Source: Pseudoalteromonas sp. FUC4
GTDB lineage: Bacteria; Pseudomonadota; Gammaproteobacteria; Enterobacterales; Alteromonadaceae
Assembly (NCBI RefSeq): GCF_008370255.1
Contig: NZ_SEUI01000001.1
Location: 680,897 to 744,896 of the forward strand
DNA: 64,000 bases
Direction of reading: 5' to 3'
In this document: positions 28,838-38,967 of the stretch, one piece after another
Position numbering within the stretch: the first letter of the stretch is position 1
Layout of the letters: every line of letters begins with the position of its first letter
Notes under the pieces: model-generated
Database searches by the model: none
What the model saw: only the letters and a program-made list of their open reading frames with translations
What the model was told of the DNA's origin: nothing
Program-made: the position numbers and the translations under genes

Positions 28838-30199
28838 TTAGTTTAGCTCTTTTATCCATCGGCTTATATCGTCACTTACAGTTTCAGAAAAGGTTATATC
28901 AATTTTACTGTACTCTTCAGGTAAACCAGTTTTTGCCGGTTGAAATAAATGGTTCAACCCGTTATATATTTTTGTTGTAAGTTTATTTGGTTTAACTGAC
29001 TGTTTAATTCCAGCTATGTTTTGTTCTGCAAGTACTTGAGCATCTAAACTACCATTTAATGCCAGCATGGGTATGTTTAATTTTGCTAGAAAATCTTTTG
29101 GATCCGTTTTAACAAAATACTTAAACCATGGTGAGGTCATTTGAATAGCTTGTGCTTTAGCATGTTCACTAGGAATATTATATTTAATCAGTAATTCAGT
29201 TAGATCTTGCTCAGAAATGCCAGCCCTAACTTCACTTAATATATGTTTTTGTTGTGTGTTGTCCTCGTTAAGTTTATTTATTTCAAGCCCTCTAGATTTT
29301 TGTATGTAATATGACTGATCAATTATTATTTGCCCACCGTCAACTCCTGGTCCAGCTAAGCTTACAAAAAAATCAATTAGAGGGTTTTTAGCTGCTGCAA
29401 TTGCACCTATTAGACCACCTTCGCTATGCCCAATAAAACCAACTTTACTATTTTCAAAATTATGATGCTTTGATAAAAAGTCATAGGCGGCATTAGCATC
29501 ACTTGCAAAGTCTTCACTTGTTGCAGTAGTAAAATTGCCAGTGGATTTTCCTACACCTCGATCGTCGTATCTTAATACGGCAATATTTTTTCTAGTTAGC
29601 TGATCCGCAAGTACTGCAAAAACCTTATGACCGAATACGTCAGCATCTCGAGTTGTTGGTCCTGAGCCAGAAAGTAAAATGACTACAGTGTTTATATTGC
29701 CAGTCTTTGGGTAAGTTAGTGTTCCATCTAGGTAATGTAAGCCATCAGGGTTTTTAAAGTTAACGTGCTCTATTGTGTATGGAACATTTTTTGATACATC
29801 TTGTGGTTTTTTCTCACGCTTAAAGATTTTTGTTACAGGAAATAAATCTAAAGGAGCCGAAAACCCACCTTGTGAATATAGTCCTGTAATTTTCTTATTA
29901 CTTAACTGTCCAGAGTACTTCATATTTGCCATATCCATTGCCAAAGTAATTTTATTATTTTTAAATTCTACTTTATTAAACGTTAAACCAAATTGTTGTT
30001 GCTGAGGAATGTCTATAGTGGCTTCTATATCCGTTTTTACATTATTAAAGTTAAAAACAACTTCCATTTTCTTATCTTCAGATATTTTTAGCTCGCCTGC
30101 CCAGCTGCCTTGAAGTGACTGGGTATTACTAGCCTTTGTAATATGCGAATTAAATAATAGCGAAACCGCGATAAGTGGTAGTACAGATAATTTATTCAT
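28838..30199 (-). CDS. Exported alpha/beta hydrolase
   Basis: A 453-residue protein with a signal peptide (VLPLIAVSLLFNSHITKA). A beta-rich N-terminal domain (about residues 28-125, SLQGSWAGELKIS onward) comes next, then an alpha/beta hydrolase domain. The hydrolase has an oxyanion block VILLSGSGPTTRDAD, VLRYDDRGVGKS, the nucleophile elbow GHSEGG (Ser near 255), a late Asp in LNGSLDAQV and the His in NGLNHLFQPA. This domain order is known from exported esterase/peptidase-like hydrolases of unknown substrate. The gene precedes the kinase-regulator pair on the same strand but has its own terminator, so any link to that pair is only suggested by position. Confidence 0.9.
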   Translation of the reverse strand: MNKLSVLPLIAVSLLFNSHITKASNTQSLQGSWAGELKISEDKKMEVVFNFNNVKTDIEATIDIPQQQQFGLTFNKVEFKNNKITLAMDMANMKYSGQLSNKKITGLYSQGGFSAPLDLFPVTKIFKREKKPQDVSKNVPYTIEHVNFKNPDGLHYLDGTLTYPKTGNINTVVILLSGSGPTTRDADVFGHKVFAVLADQLTRKNIAVLRYDDRGVGKSTGNFTTATSEDFASDANAAYDFLSKHHNFENSKVGFIGHSEGGLIGAIAAAKNPLIDFFVSLAGPGVDGGQIIIDQSYYIQKSRGLEINKLNEDNTQQKHILSEVRAGISEQDLTELLIKYNIPSEHAKAQAIQMTSPWFKYFVKTDPKDFLAKLNIPMLALNGSLDAQVLAEQNIAGIKQSVKPNKLTTKIYNGLNHLFQPAKTGLPEEYSKIDITFSETVSDDISRWIKELN

Positions 30200-30487
30200 T
30201 ATTTTTCCTTGTTATTCTGAGTTTTGAAATCTGTAAATTACTTTAACGAAATAAATAACGTGTATATTTAATATTATTTAAACGGTCAATTAACTATGTG
30301 GATGGCAACTGTACTATTAGGCAAGATTACGAACTATACTTTGACTTAAAGGTATGATCTTATGCCTTTGTTTAAGGAGAATATTCTTAGCCGTTAGCAG
30401 CATTCCTTGAGATATAGTGCTGATTAGTCATGATTAACGCTATGGGATGTCAAAAATCAATTAATAAAATGGTGAATAGCCCCAAGT

Positions 30488-30848
30488 TCATCGCAGACCA
30501 GTTTATTTAAGTCGGGTCACTTTAACTGACTGGTTTAAATTGCCATAGTAGTTCTCCTCATATTGAGTTGTTAAAACGTACTTTATTGAACAATATAACC
30601 GTTGATTGTTAAACCGACTTACCCATTCTCAGTTTGCATATTCAATTGCATCAAAAATAAGGACTGTGTGCATCGTCGTTGATACACACCAATCTACGAT
30701 GTTCCGTGAGAATCGGTCTTTCACAAAGGCTATGTAACCAAATCAGATCCTACTAGCGCATCCCAAAGAGAAGGGATACTCATGTTGTAGTAACTAGCTT
30801 AATTACACGTTCACGAAATTTTGATGTACAGCGGTTTTATTTTTTCAT
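30488..30848 (-). mobile_element. Internally deleted IS3-family remnant
   Basis: Minus-strand reading shows pieces of both IS3 frames. From 30848, MKK, stop, NRCTSKFRERVIKLVTTT resembles the start of OrfA; after a frameshift, SIPSLWDAL continues. From 30730, AFVKDRFSRNIVDWCVSTTM then HTVLIFDAIEYA is the integrase core of OrfB. It jumps directly to EWVSRFNNQR and EENYYGNLNQSVK, which belong near the OrfB C-terminus. Several stops interrupt it. The middle of OrfB, with the last catalytic Asp and Glu, is missing, so the element is dead. The 288 bases between 30200 and 30487 hold no gene. Confidence 0.8.
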
Positions 30849-31400
30849 AGCTTCAGTTTCTCAAGTTACAGAGTCTCTTGTAAACACGGGGTATTCATAA
30901 TCGAACTAGCTGTAAACTCATGATACATGATTACTGTGTTTCCATTGGCTTGGCATTAAAGATGGTTACGATTAATTTCAATTATAAAAAAGCTAAAAAA
31001 TATTGAGACTTATAGAAGAAATTATAAGTTCGATAAGGGCATTGGTAAAAAATATACGTAAATAATCGGGCTGTTTAATTATATTTTTTTCGTTTAAAAA
31101 TATTAACAATTTTGATTGGTTGTTAGCTTATTTGAAATCTTTATTATTGAGTTGAATGTTTTTTGATCTGAATCAAGCTTATAAGCGGCGGTAATGATAG
31201 ATTATTAATAGGGATACTGACATTTAAAATTCATTAAAATCATCTACTATCGTGAAGTAACAAAGTAGAGTCACACCTATATTACAATTAACTCATACAG
31301 TGATAGTTAATACCAAAAATAGTGCAGTATTAGCCTAATCTTATAAATAGGCCAAGACTGGCTACATTTACCTACTTTTATATACATGGAGTTTTACCGC
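30849..31400. other. AT-rich spacer before the ABC export operon, no gene seen
   Basis: No frame longer than a few dozen codons and no homology that I recognise. The part nearest 30849 may still belong to the IS3 remnant. The stretch 30960-31260 is very A/T-rich and probably contains the operon promoter, but I could not choose a single convincing -10/-35 pair. Confidence 0.5.
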
Positions 31401-32405
31401 ATGACGATTAAATCGACACTCAAATCTCTCAGTACAATTGCTGCTGTGATCATATTGGGTGGGGGTGGTTGGTATGTTTGGCAAACTCAGCAACCAGCAC
31501 TGCTATCTGAACAATTGCCAGAGAGCGTAGCTTATGGAAATGGTCGTATAGAAGCCACTGAATACGATATTGCAACAAAGCTGCCTGGTCGTTTAGTTGA
31601 AGTATTGGCCCAAGAAGGCGATATGGTTGAGGCAGGTCAAACTTTAGCAATTATTGATACCGATGATTTAAATGCGCAGCTGCGTGAAGCTAATGCAGGG
31701 TTACGTGTTGCAAAAGAGTCACGTAAATATGCTTTGGCAATTGTAGAACAACATAAAAGTGAACTTACTTTTGCAGAAACCGAGTTACGTCGCTCTGTAG
31801 CACTGCTCAAACAAGGGCATATTTCAAAAGAAGTAGTTGATCAGCAACGAACAAGCGCTGCAACAGCGCAAGCGGCTTTAAAAGCGGCAAATGTGAAAGT
31901 GGTGCAGTCGGATGCAGAAATAGACGCAGCACAAGCGCGTATTGAGCGATTACAAAGTAATATTGCCGATAGCACCCTTAAAGCGCCTATTAGTGGCCGA
32001 ATATTATATAGATTAGCAGAGCCAAGTGAAGTGCTTGGCAGTGGTGGGAAGGTTTTTTCTTTGCTTGATTTAACCGATGTGTACATGAGTATTTATTTGC
32101 CAACAGCGCAAGCCGGTAAAGTAACAATAGGCTCTGAGGCGCGTATTATTATAGATGCGGTTGCGCAATATACATTACCAGCGAAAGTAACATTTGTGTC
32201 TGCGCAGGCGCAATTTACACCTAAATCAGTTGAGACTCGAAACGAGCGAGACAAGCTGATGTTTAGGGTAAAAGTTAAGTTGGATGCACAATTATTAAAA
32301 GATCATATTGAGCAAGTAAAAACAGGTGTACCAGGACTTGCTTATGTTCTACTTGCGCCTGAGACTAATTGGCCTACGCAATTACAGGTAAGAGTGCCTG
32401 AATAA
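31401..32405 (+). CDS. HlyD-type membrane fusion protein (YhiI-like)
   Basis: The periplasmic adaptor of an ABC exporter, 334 residues. It has an N-terminal anchor helix ([17 protein letters not shown]), a first lipoyl half with [18 protein letters not shown] and [11 protein letters not shown], a long alpha-hairpin (about residues 85-190, rich in Ala/Gln), the second lipoyl half [13 protein letters not shown] and a beta-barrel end. ATG 31401 has GGAG nine bases upstream; that site overlaps the ATG at 31386, which I therefore reject. The next gene starts on its stop codon. The E. coli counterpart order is yhiI-rbbA-yhhJ. Confidence 0.92.
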   Translation: MTIKSTLKSLSTIAAVIILGGGGWYVWQTQQPALLSEQLPESVAYGNGRIEATEYDIATKLPGRLVEVLAQEGDMVEAGQTLAIIDTDDLNAQLREANAGLRVAKESRKYALAIVEQHKSELTFAETELRRSVALLKQGHISKEVVDQQRTSAATAQAALKAANVKVVQSDAEIDAAQARIERLQSNIADSTLKAPISGRILYRLAEPSEVLGSGGKVFSLLDLTDVYMSIYLPTAQAGKVTIGSEARIIIDAVAQYTLPAKVTFVSAQAQFTPKSVETRNERDKLMFRVKVKLDAQLLKDHIEQVKTGVPGLAYVLLAPETNWPTQLQVRVPE

Positions 32406-35194
32406 TGGCTGATGTAAATAATAATGAAAAAGCTCACAATGTTACTTGTGCTGTAAAGCTTACAAATGTTGTGCACCGGTATGGTGATAACTTGGCGCTT
32501 GATAGTATTAATCTTGAATTACCTAAAGGAAGTATAGTTGGATTTATAGGGCCTGATGGGGTTGGGAAATCTAGCTTATTGGCTTTAATTGCGGGGGCAC
32601 GTGCTGTGCAAGATGGGGAGGTTGAAGTTTTAGAAGACAGTATGCGCAATAGCAATTTTAGGACTTCGGTTTCTCCACGTATTGCGTATATGCCACAAGG
32701 CTTGGGTAAAAACCTATACCCAAGCCTTTCGGTTTTTGAAAATATAGATTTTTTTGGTCGCCTTTTTGGACAAGAAAAAAAAGAGCGCAAACAGCGAATC
32801 AAAAATTTATTAAAAAGTACAGGGCTAACCGAGTTTGCTGACCGACCTGCAGAAAAACTGTCAGGTGGGATGAAACAGAAACTTGGCTTATGTTGTGCTT
32901 TAATTCACGATCCCGAATTACTGATTTTAGATGAGCCAACAACTGGTGTGGATCCTCTTTCTCGTCGCCAGTTTTGGCAATTGATTGAGCGTATTCGTCT
33001 TCAAAATAAGTGTATGAGCATACTGGTTGCTACCGCGTATATGGAAGAAGCTGATGACTTTGATTGGCTAATTGCTATGGATGATGGCAAAGTAATTGGC
33101 ACGGGCAGCCCACAAAACATCAAAACCCAAACAGGACGAAAATCACTTGATGAAGCGTTTATATCATTACTCCCCGATACTAAGCGACATGATCACCATA
33201 CATTAGTAGTCCCCCCTCGAAAACAAAATACGAATAAAGCAGACATTGCCATAATGGCAACAGCGCTTACTAAAACATATGGTGATTTTACTGCAGTAAG
33301 TGATGTTAGCTTAAGTATTGAACGAGGTGAAATTTTTGGATTTTTAGGTTCAAATGGATGTGGTAAAACCACAACTATGAAAATGCTTACTGGATTGCAG
33401 CCTGCAACGAGTGGGGAAGCAAAATTATTTGGTCAAGTTGTTGATGCTAACAATATAGAAACCCGTAAACGCGTTGGTTTTATGTCGCAAGCGTTTTCAC
33501 TTTATAGTGAACTCAGTGTTAGGCAAAATATGGAGTTACATGCGCGACTGTTTCATTTACCTGCTGATCAAATTAAGTCGCGAGTAAAAGAGCTAATTAT
33601 GCGCTTTAACCTAAAAAAATACAGTGAGGACTTTCCTGCTGATTTACCTTTGGGGATTAGACAGCGCTTATCACTTGCTGTAGCTGTTGTGCATAACCCT
33701 GAAATGCTAATACTTGATGAACCTACATCAGGGGTAGACCCTGTTGCTCGCGATGATTTTTGGAAGTTACTTATTGAACTTTCACGTGAACAAAGCGTTA
33801 CTATTTTTATTTCTACTCACTTTATGGATGAAGCGGCACGTTGCGATAGAATTTCATTAATGCATGCAGGTAAAGTTCTCGCAAGTGACACTCCCATTTC
33901 ACTTTGTGAAAAACGAGGTGTAGATACACTTGAAGATGCATTTATTACTTACCTAGAAGAAGCGGCAATTGAACCTGTATTAGAGAAACCTGAAGTCGTA
34001 TCAATGGGGAATAATACTGATACGGTAATTAAAGCGCCTTTAATTGGTAAGAAAAAAACGAATCCAGCTTTTAGCTTATTACGATTATTTGGCTATGCAC
34101 ATCGTGAAAGCATCGAATTATGGCGCGATCCTATTCGATTAACTTTTGCATTGCTTGGCTCTATAATTCTAATGTTTATTTTGGGTTTTGGCATTACCTT
34201 TGATGTGGAAGATTTGAGTTTTGCGGTAATGGATCAAGATCAAACGCCTGAAAGTCGTGATTATATTCAAAATATAGCTGGTTCACGCTACTTTGTTCAA
34301 AAAGCAGATATAACAAGCCCTACAGAACTCGATAAACGCATGCAAAGTGGTGAATTAAGTGTTGCAGTTGAAATTCCACCTAACTTTGGACGGAAAATAA
34401 AACGCGGACGCCAGCCCGAAATTGTAGTATGGATTGATGGGTCAATGCCGTTTAGGGCGGAAACTATAAATGGTTATATGACCAGCTCGTATTATAGTTA
34501 TTTAACAGATCTATCATTGCGCACTTATGGTGTTGTGCCTAATTTAGTACCTGCGAATATAGAATCGCGCTATCGGTATAATCAAGATTTCAAAAGTATT
34601 GAAGCTATGGTACCTGCTGTTATTCCACTTTTATTGGTTTTTATACCTGCAATTCTAATGGCCCTTGGTGTAGTGCGTGAAAAAGAATTAGGTTCAATAA
34701 CTAATTTATATGTTACGCCAGTTACTCGGCTTGAATTTATTATAGGTAAACAATTGCCTTATATTTTGGTCAGTATGGTGAGTTTTTTTGGTTTAGTTGC
34801 ACTTGCTATAACGGTATTTGGTGTGCCACTAAAGGGAAGTTTTTGGGCATTAAGTGTTGCGGCATTGCTATACGTTACAGCAACCACAGGTGTTGGGTTA
34901 CTAATTTCAGCTTTTACAAAAACACAAATATCAGCTTTAGCTGCATCGACAATAGTTGTACTTATGATAGCCGTAAATTTTTGTGGTCTTATTGATCCAG
35001 TTTCATCACTTGATGGCATCAGTGCCATTATTGGAAAGCTATTCCCGACAACTTATTTTTTAGAAGCTTGCCGTGGTGTATTTAATAAAGCGCTGAATTT
35101 CTACGAATTATCAGCACAGCTTCTACCTTTACTTGCTTTTATACCGGTATTGACGTTAGCCAGTGTATTTTTACTTCCCAAGCAGGATAAATAA
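32405..35194 (+). CDS. rbbA: ABC transporter fusion, two ATPases plus permease (RbbA-like)
   Basis: A 929-residue fusion. ATPase 1 has Walker [10 protein letters not shown] near residue 49 and signature LSGGMKQKL. ATPase 2 has Walker [10 protein letters not shown] near 315 and a degenerate signature, [10 protein letters not shown], with intact Walker [14 protein letters not shown]. An ABC-2 permease domain (about residues 555-925) has one N-terminal helix, a large periplasmic loop and five further helices. Length and order equal E. coli RbbA (YhiH), which was described as a ribosome-associated ATPase, but the context here is export: an HlyD adaptor upstream and a second ABC-2 permease downstream. 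The ATG overlaps the upstream stop by one base. Confidence 0.88.
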   Translation: MADVNNNEKAHNVTCAVKLTNVVHRYGDNLALDSINLELPKGSIVGFIGPDGVGKSSLLALIAGARAVQDGEVEVLEDSMRNSNFRTSVSPRIAYMPQGLGKNLYPSLSVFENIDFFGRLFGQEKKERKQRIKNLLKSTGLTEFADRPAEKLSGGMKQKLGLCCALIHDPELLILDEPTTGVDPLSRRQFWQLIERIRLQNKCMSILVATAYMEEADDFDWLIAMDDGKVIGTGSPQNIKTQTGRKSLDEAFISLLPDTKRHDHHTLVVPPRKQNTNKADIAIMATALTKTYGDFTAVSDVSLSIERGEIFGFLGSNGCGKTTTMKMLTGLQPATSGEAKLFGQVVDANNIETRKRVGFMSQAFSLYSELSVRQNMELHARLFHLPADQIKSRVKELIMRFNLKKYSEDFPADLPLGIRQRLSLAVAVVHNPEMLILDEPTSGVDPVARDDFWKLLIELSREQSVTIFISTHFMDEAARCDRISLMHAGKVLASDTPISLCEKRGVDTLEDAFITYLEEAAIEPVLEKPEVVSMGNNTDTVIKAPLIGKKKTNPAFSLLRLFGYAHRESIELWRDPIRLTFALLGSIILMFILGFGITFDVEDLSFAVMDQDQTPESRDYIQNIAGSRYFVQKADITSPTELDKRMQSGELSVAVEIPPNFGRKIKRGRQPEIVVWIDGSMPFRAETINGYMTSSYYSYLTDLSLRTYGVVPNLVPANIESRYRYNQDFKSIEAMVPAVIPLLLVFIPAILMALGVVREKELGSITNLYVTPVTRLEFIIGKQLPYILVSMVSFFGLVALAITVFGVPLKGSFWALSVAALLYVTATTGVGLLISAFTKTQISALAASTIVVLMIAVNFCGLIDPVSSLDGISAIIGKLFPTTYFLEACRGVFNKALNFYELSAQLLPLLAFIPVLTLASVFLLPKQDK

Positions 35195-35196
35195 TT

Positions 35197-36318
35197 ATGC
35201 AGCGTCGAGGAAATATTTTTAATTTAGGTGTTAAAGAACTACGCAGTTTATGGCGTGATAAAGCGCTACTACTTTTTGTGTTTTTTGCTTTTACCGGGTT
35301 AATTTATGTTGTCTCTTCAGCAACATCTATAGAATTAAATAATGCACCAGTAGCTGTTGTAGATGGTGACCAATCACAGTTATCTAAGCGCATAATAAAT
35401 GCCTTTTATGGTCCTTATTTTAAAACACCAGATGTAATTTTGTTAACAGACGTTGACCCAACACTTGATAATGGTAGTTATACTTTTGTACTAAATATTC
35501 CGCCAGATTTTGAACGTGATGTACTCGCTAGTAAACAACCTACGTTACAAGTAAATATCGATGCAACCCGCATGTCTCAAGCATTTATTGGTGATAACTA
35601 TATTCAAACAATTATAAGTGCTGAAATTAATGAGTTTGTAAAAGGTTATCGAACTACCTATACACTGCCGATAGAGCAATCATCACACATCTTATTTAAT
35701 CCAAACAAAACGAGTGTGTGGTTTGGAAGTGTTATGGAATTAATGAACGTAATTACTATGATATCAATTATTTTAACAGGAGCTGCGGTTATACGAGAGC
35801 GAGAGCACGGCACGCTGGAGCATTTACTTGTTATGCCCATAACGCCATTTGAAATAGTAATGTCTAAAATTTGGGCTAATGGTTTAGTTATTTTATTACT
35901 GACCACGTTTTCACTTTTTATTGTGATTGAAGGTATTTTACAAGTACCGATTCATGGATCAGCAGCACTATTTTTGCTGGGCGCGGCAATTCATTTATTT
36001 GCTACAACATCATTGGGTATATTATTAGGCACTCAAGCACGGACTATGCCGCAATTAGGCTTATTGATGATTCTTATATTATTGCCATTACAAATGTTGT
36101 CGGGCGGAGTCACACCGCGTGAAAGTATGCCTGATATAGTACAAAATATTATGCTATTTGCACCTACTACTCATTTTGTGAAATTTGCTCAAGCTATTTT
36201 GTACAGAGGGGCAGGTTGGGATGTAGTTTGGCCTTATTTTTTGGCTTTATTTGCTATCGGAAGTGTATTTTTTATATTTGCGTTATCGCGGTTTCGTAAA
36301 TCAGTCGCGTTGGGTTGA
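35197..36318 (+). CDS. yhhJ: ABC-2 type permease (YhhJ-like)
   Basis: The 373-residue inner-membrane partner of the preceding fusion. Residues 20-40 form helix one (LLFVFFAFTGLIYVVSS). A periplasmic domain of about 140 residues follows (SYTFVLNIPPDFERDV), and then five helices with the ABC-2 signature IREREHGTLEHLLVMPITP between helices two and three and PLQMLSGGVTPRESMP before the last. The start lies two bases after the previous stop. HlyD, RbbA and this protein together would form one export complex; the substrate is not evident. No clear terminator follows. Confidence 0.9.
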   Translation: MQRRGNIFNLGVKELRSLWRDKALLLFVFFAFTGLIYVVSSATSIELNNAPVAVVDGDQSQLSKRIINAFYGPYFKTPDVILLTDVDPTLDNGSYTFVLNIPPDFERDVLASKQPTLQVNIDATRMSQAFIGDNYIQTIISAEINEFVKGYRTTYTLPIEQSSHILFNPNKTSVWFGSVMELMNVITMISIILTGAAVIREREHGTLEHLLVMPITPFEIVMSKIWANGLVILLLTTFSLFIVIEGILQVPIHGSAALFLLGAAIHLFATTSLGILLGTQARTMPQLGLLMILILLPLQMLSGGVTPRESMPDIVQNIMLFAPTTHFVKFAQAILYRGAGWDVVWPYFLALFAIGSVFFIFALSRFRKSVALG

Positions 36319-36472
36319 TAGGGATTATGTACTAGGTAATCTTTATAAATAGATGGAATTACTTACATTTATAAATAACTTTACTAAATTAAGTTTATAT
36401 TTTTCAATTAATTAAGTGCGGCCTAAAACTTGCTATATAGTACCAATTAAAAACAAAAGAAGGGATTTAATA

Positions 36473-36892
36473 ATGACTGAAGTTGCACTTTCGGCCTATT
36501 TGGCATTTTACCTCTATTTAATTATGTTGCTTGTACAGTGGGCTGTGGCGACGTTTAGCAAAGCTAAAGAGCCAAATGCTGTACCAGGTAAAATTGACGA
36601 GGATTTATCGCACGAAAGCTTTATATTTAGAGCACACCGTACGTTTCATAATACGCTTGAAAACAGTGCATTATTTATAGGTACGGTGTTATTTGCGTTT
36701 ATAATTAATTATCAAAGCCCGATTTTTGCAATGTGTATTTGGGTGTACTTAATTGCGCGTTTAATTCATATGGCGCTGTACTACGCTATTGCAACGGAGA
36801 AAAACCCAAGCCCACGTAGTTACTTCTTTTTAATTGGTGTGCTTGCTAATGTGGTTATGCTGATAATGATAGGGTTAAGGCTAATCTCTTAA
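36473..36892 (+). CDS. MAPEG family membrane protein
   Basis: A 139-residue protein with four helices in the MAPEG fold (membrane-associated proteins in eicosanoid and glutathione metabolism). Motifs are FRAHRTFHNTLENSALFIG, which contains the family's typical Arg-x-x-Asn-x-x-Glu-like segment, and ARLIHMALYY. Bacterial members are thought to have glutathione transferase or peroxidase activity, but most are untested. ATG 36473 follows AAGAAGGGA at a good distance; an ATG 19 codons upstream lacks this. It is a single gene ending at a bidirectional terminator. Confidence 0.88.
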   Translation: MTEVALSAYLAFYLYLIMLLVQWAVATFSKAKEPNAVPGKIDEDLSHESFIFRAHRTFHNTLENSALFIGTVLFAFIINYQSPIFAMCIWVYLIARLIHMALYYAIATEKNPSPRSYFFLIGVLANVVMLIMIGLRLIS

Positions 36893-36930
36893 TTTATAAA
36901 AAAGTTATAAAATTTATTTATAACGATAAA

Positions 36931-36970
36931 CAAAAAAGCGAAGAGCCTCTAAGGCATCTTCGCTTTTTTG
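36931..36970. terminator. Bidirectional terminator between MAPEG and ABC genes
   Basis: CAAAAAAGCGAAGA (36931-36944) pairs with TCTTCGCTTTTTTG (36957-36970), with an inner GCC/GGC. It lies between convergent genes and has T-runs for both directions. Confidence 0.9.
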
Positions 36971-37022
36971 TTTAAGTAGCAGCGGAATATAAACCACGTC
37001 TACAGTAGGGCAATATTAATGG

Positions 37023-38870
37023 TTAATCGATGCCTATAAACCCGCCTGTTTGGTGTGTCCATAGAGCTGCGTATATTCCACCCTTAGCTATTAGTTCTTC
37101 ATGAGTGCCTTGCTCAACTACGCCGCCGTCATCAAGTACAATTAATCTATCCATTTGTGCAATGGTTGATAGCCTGTGCGCTATGGCAATAACTGTTTTA
37201 CCTGTCATTAAATCATCAAGGCTTGCCTGAATTGCTGCTTCTACTTCAGAGTCGAGTGCGCTGGTGGCTTCGTCGAGTATAAGTATGGGTGCATTTTTAA
37301 GTAGCACACGTGCAATAGCAATACGTTGGCGCTGACCGCCCGAAAGCGTAACACCGCGTTCGCCCACTTGTGCATCAAAGCCTTTATTGCCTTTGCTATC
37401 TACCAAGTCGTTTATAAACTCAAGCGCCTTAGCTTGTTTGGTCGCGTTGATCATTTCATCGTAGGTTGCATCAGGACGACCGTACAAAATATTGTCTTTT
37501 ACTGAGCGATGAAGCAAGGAGGTATCTTGCGTTACCATGGCTATATATCTGCGTAGGCTTTCTTGGCTGACGTCTGTGATGTTTTGCCCATCAATTTTTA
37601 TGCTGCCAGAGTCGGTATCGTAAAAGCGCAGTAATAAGTTAACAAGTGTTGATTTACCCGCGCCAGAGCGACCAACTAAACCAATTTTCTCGCCAGGTTT
37701 AATATTTAAGTTTAAACCGTTCATTACAGGGCTGCGATTAGTCTCGTTTGCAGCTTTACCGTAATTAAAGTGTACGTTGTTAAACTCAATGGCACCTTGG
37801 CTTACGTTAAGCGTATTAGCGTTTGGTTTATCGGCAACTTCGATAGGGTTTGACAGTGTTTTCATGCCATCGGCTACGGTGCCAATGTTTTCGAACAAGC
37901 TGCTTATTTCCCACATGATCCACTGCGCCATACCGTTTAATCTGAGCGCTAAGCTAACAGCAACTGCAATGGCGCCGGCGCTAATTGCACTAAGTGACCA
38001 TAAATAAAGTGATATAGCGGCAACCGAAAATACTAATAGGTAATTTAAGCTTTGAATAACAAAGTTTAAGCTGGTTACTAAGCGCATTTGCTTGTACACA
38101 GGCTGTAAAAATACATCCATGCTTTGTTTTGCGTATTGCTCTTCTCGCTGGGTATACGAAAACAATTTAATAGTAGAAATATTTGTGTAGCTATCAACAA
38201 TTCGACCGGTCATTTCTGAGCGCGCATCGGCTTGTGAGCTGGCAATCTTTTTAAGGCGCGGTACAAAATAAAGCTGTACGCAAATGTATAAAACCAACCA
38301 AACTAATAAAGGGATCATTAAGCGCCAATCGGCTTCGGCAACTAAAAATACCATAGAGCCAAAGTAAACCACGATATACATTAATACGTCGAGTAGCTTG
38401 GTCACTGTTTCGCGAACGGCTAAAGAAGTTTGCAGTACTTTAGTGGCTATTCTTCCTGCAAATTCATTTTGATAAAAGCTAACACTTTGGCGCAGTAAAT
38501 AACGATGCGCTAACCAGCGAATCGACATAGGGTAATTGCCCAGCAATGCTTGGTGCAAAATAGCAGAATGAAAAAATACGACTACGGGCAATACCAGTAA
38601 GAGCATGACAGCCATTTTGATAAGTTCTGATTTTTGCTCTACAAACAAGGTTTCGGGTGTGTAGGCCGTTAACCAATCAACAAGCTGCCCCATATAGCTA
38701 AATAAAGAAACCTCTAAAATAGCGAGCATGGCGGCGCTGATTGACATTAGCACCAACGACAGTTCCATTCCTTTGGTGTAGTGACGACAAAAAGCAAACA
38801 AAGTAGAAGGCGGCTGAGTGGGTTGGTCCTCAGGAAATGCTTTTGTCATTTTTTCAAATAATCGATACAT
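37023..38870 (-). CDS. ABC exporter half-transporter (MsbA-like fold)
   Basis: A 615-residue protein with an N-terminal type I exporter membrane domain of six helices (residues 35-330) and a C-terminal ATPase. The ATPase has Walker A GLVGRSGAGKSTLVN near residue 397, Q-loop MVTQDTSLLHRSV, signature TLSGGQRQRIAIARV, Walker B ILILDEATSALD and H-loop IAIAHRLSTIAQMD. All catalytic motifs are intact. It should act as a homodimer or with a partner encoded elsewhere. The substrate could be a lipid, peptide or drug; nothing nearby decides this. It has no signal peptide or peptidase domain. Confidence 0.92.
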   Translation of the reverse strand: MYRLFEKMTKAFPEDQPTQPPSTLFAFCRHYTKGMELSLVLMSISAAMLAILEVSLFSYMGQLVDWLTAYTPETLFVEQKSELIKMAVMLLLVLPVVVFFHSAILHQALLGNYPMSIRWLAHRYLLRQSVSFYQNEFAGRIATKVLQTSLAVRETVTKLLDVLMYIVVYFGSMVFLVAEADWRLMIPLLVWLVLYICVQLYFVPRLKKIASSQADARSEMTGRIVDSYTNISTIKLFSYTQREEQYAKQSMDVFLQPVYKQMRLVTSLNFVIQSLNYLLVFSVAAISLYLWSLSAISAGAIAVAVSLALRLNGMAQWIMWEISSLFENIGTVADGMKTLSNPIEVADKPNANTLNVSQGAIEFNNVHFNYGKAANETNRSPVMNGLNLNIKPGEKIGLVGRSGAGKSTLVNLLLRFYDTDSGSIKIDGQNITDVSQESLRRYIAMVTQDTSLLHRSVKDNILYGRPDATYDEMINATKQAKALEFINDLVDSKGNKGFDAQVGERGVTLSGGQRQRIAIARVLLKNAPILILDEATSALDSEVEAAIQASLDDLMTGKTVIAIAHRLSTIAQMDRLIVLDDGGVVEQGTHEELIAKGGIYAALWTHQTGGFIGID

Positions 38871-38967
38871 TTTAAAAACTTAAATGGCAAATAATGACGA
38901 GTATCATACCATTTAAGTATTTTTAAATGCAGTTTTGTAGGGCATTAATTATGAGTATTATTGTTAT

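Noticed and set aside
30430..30536. An ATG on the minus strand at 30544 with AGGAG upstream looked like the start of a new gene (MAI, stop, TSQLK).
   Set aside because: Stops follow at once in that frame. The overlapping frame gives the IS3 OrfB C-terminus EENYYGNLNQSVK, which explains the conserved-looking sequence better.
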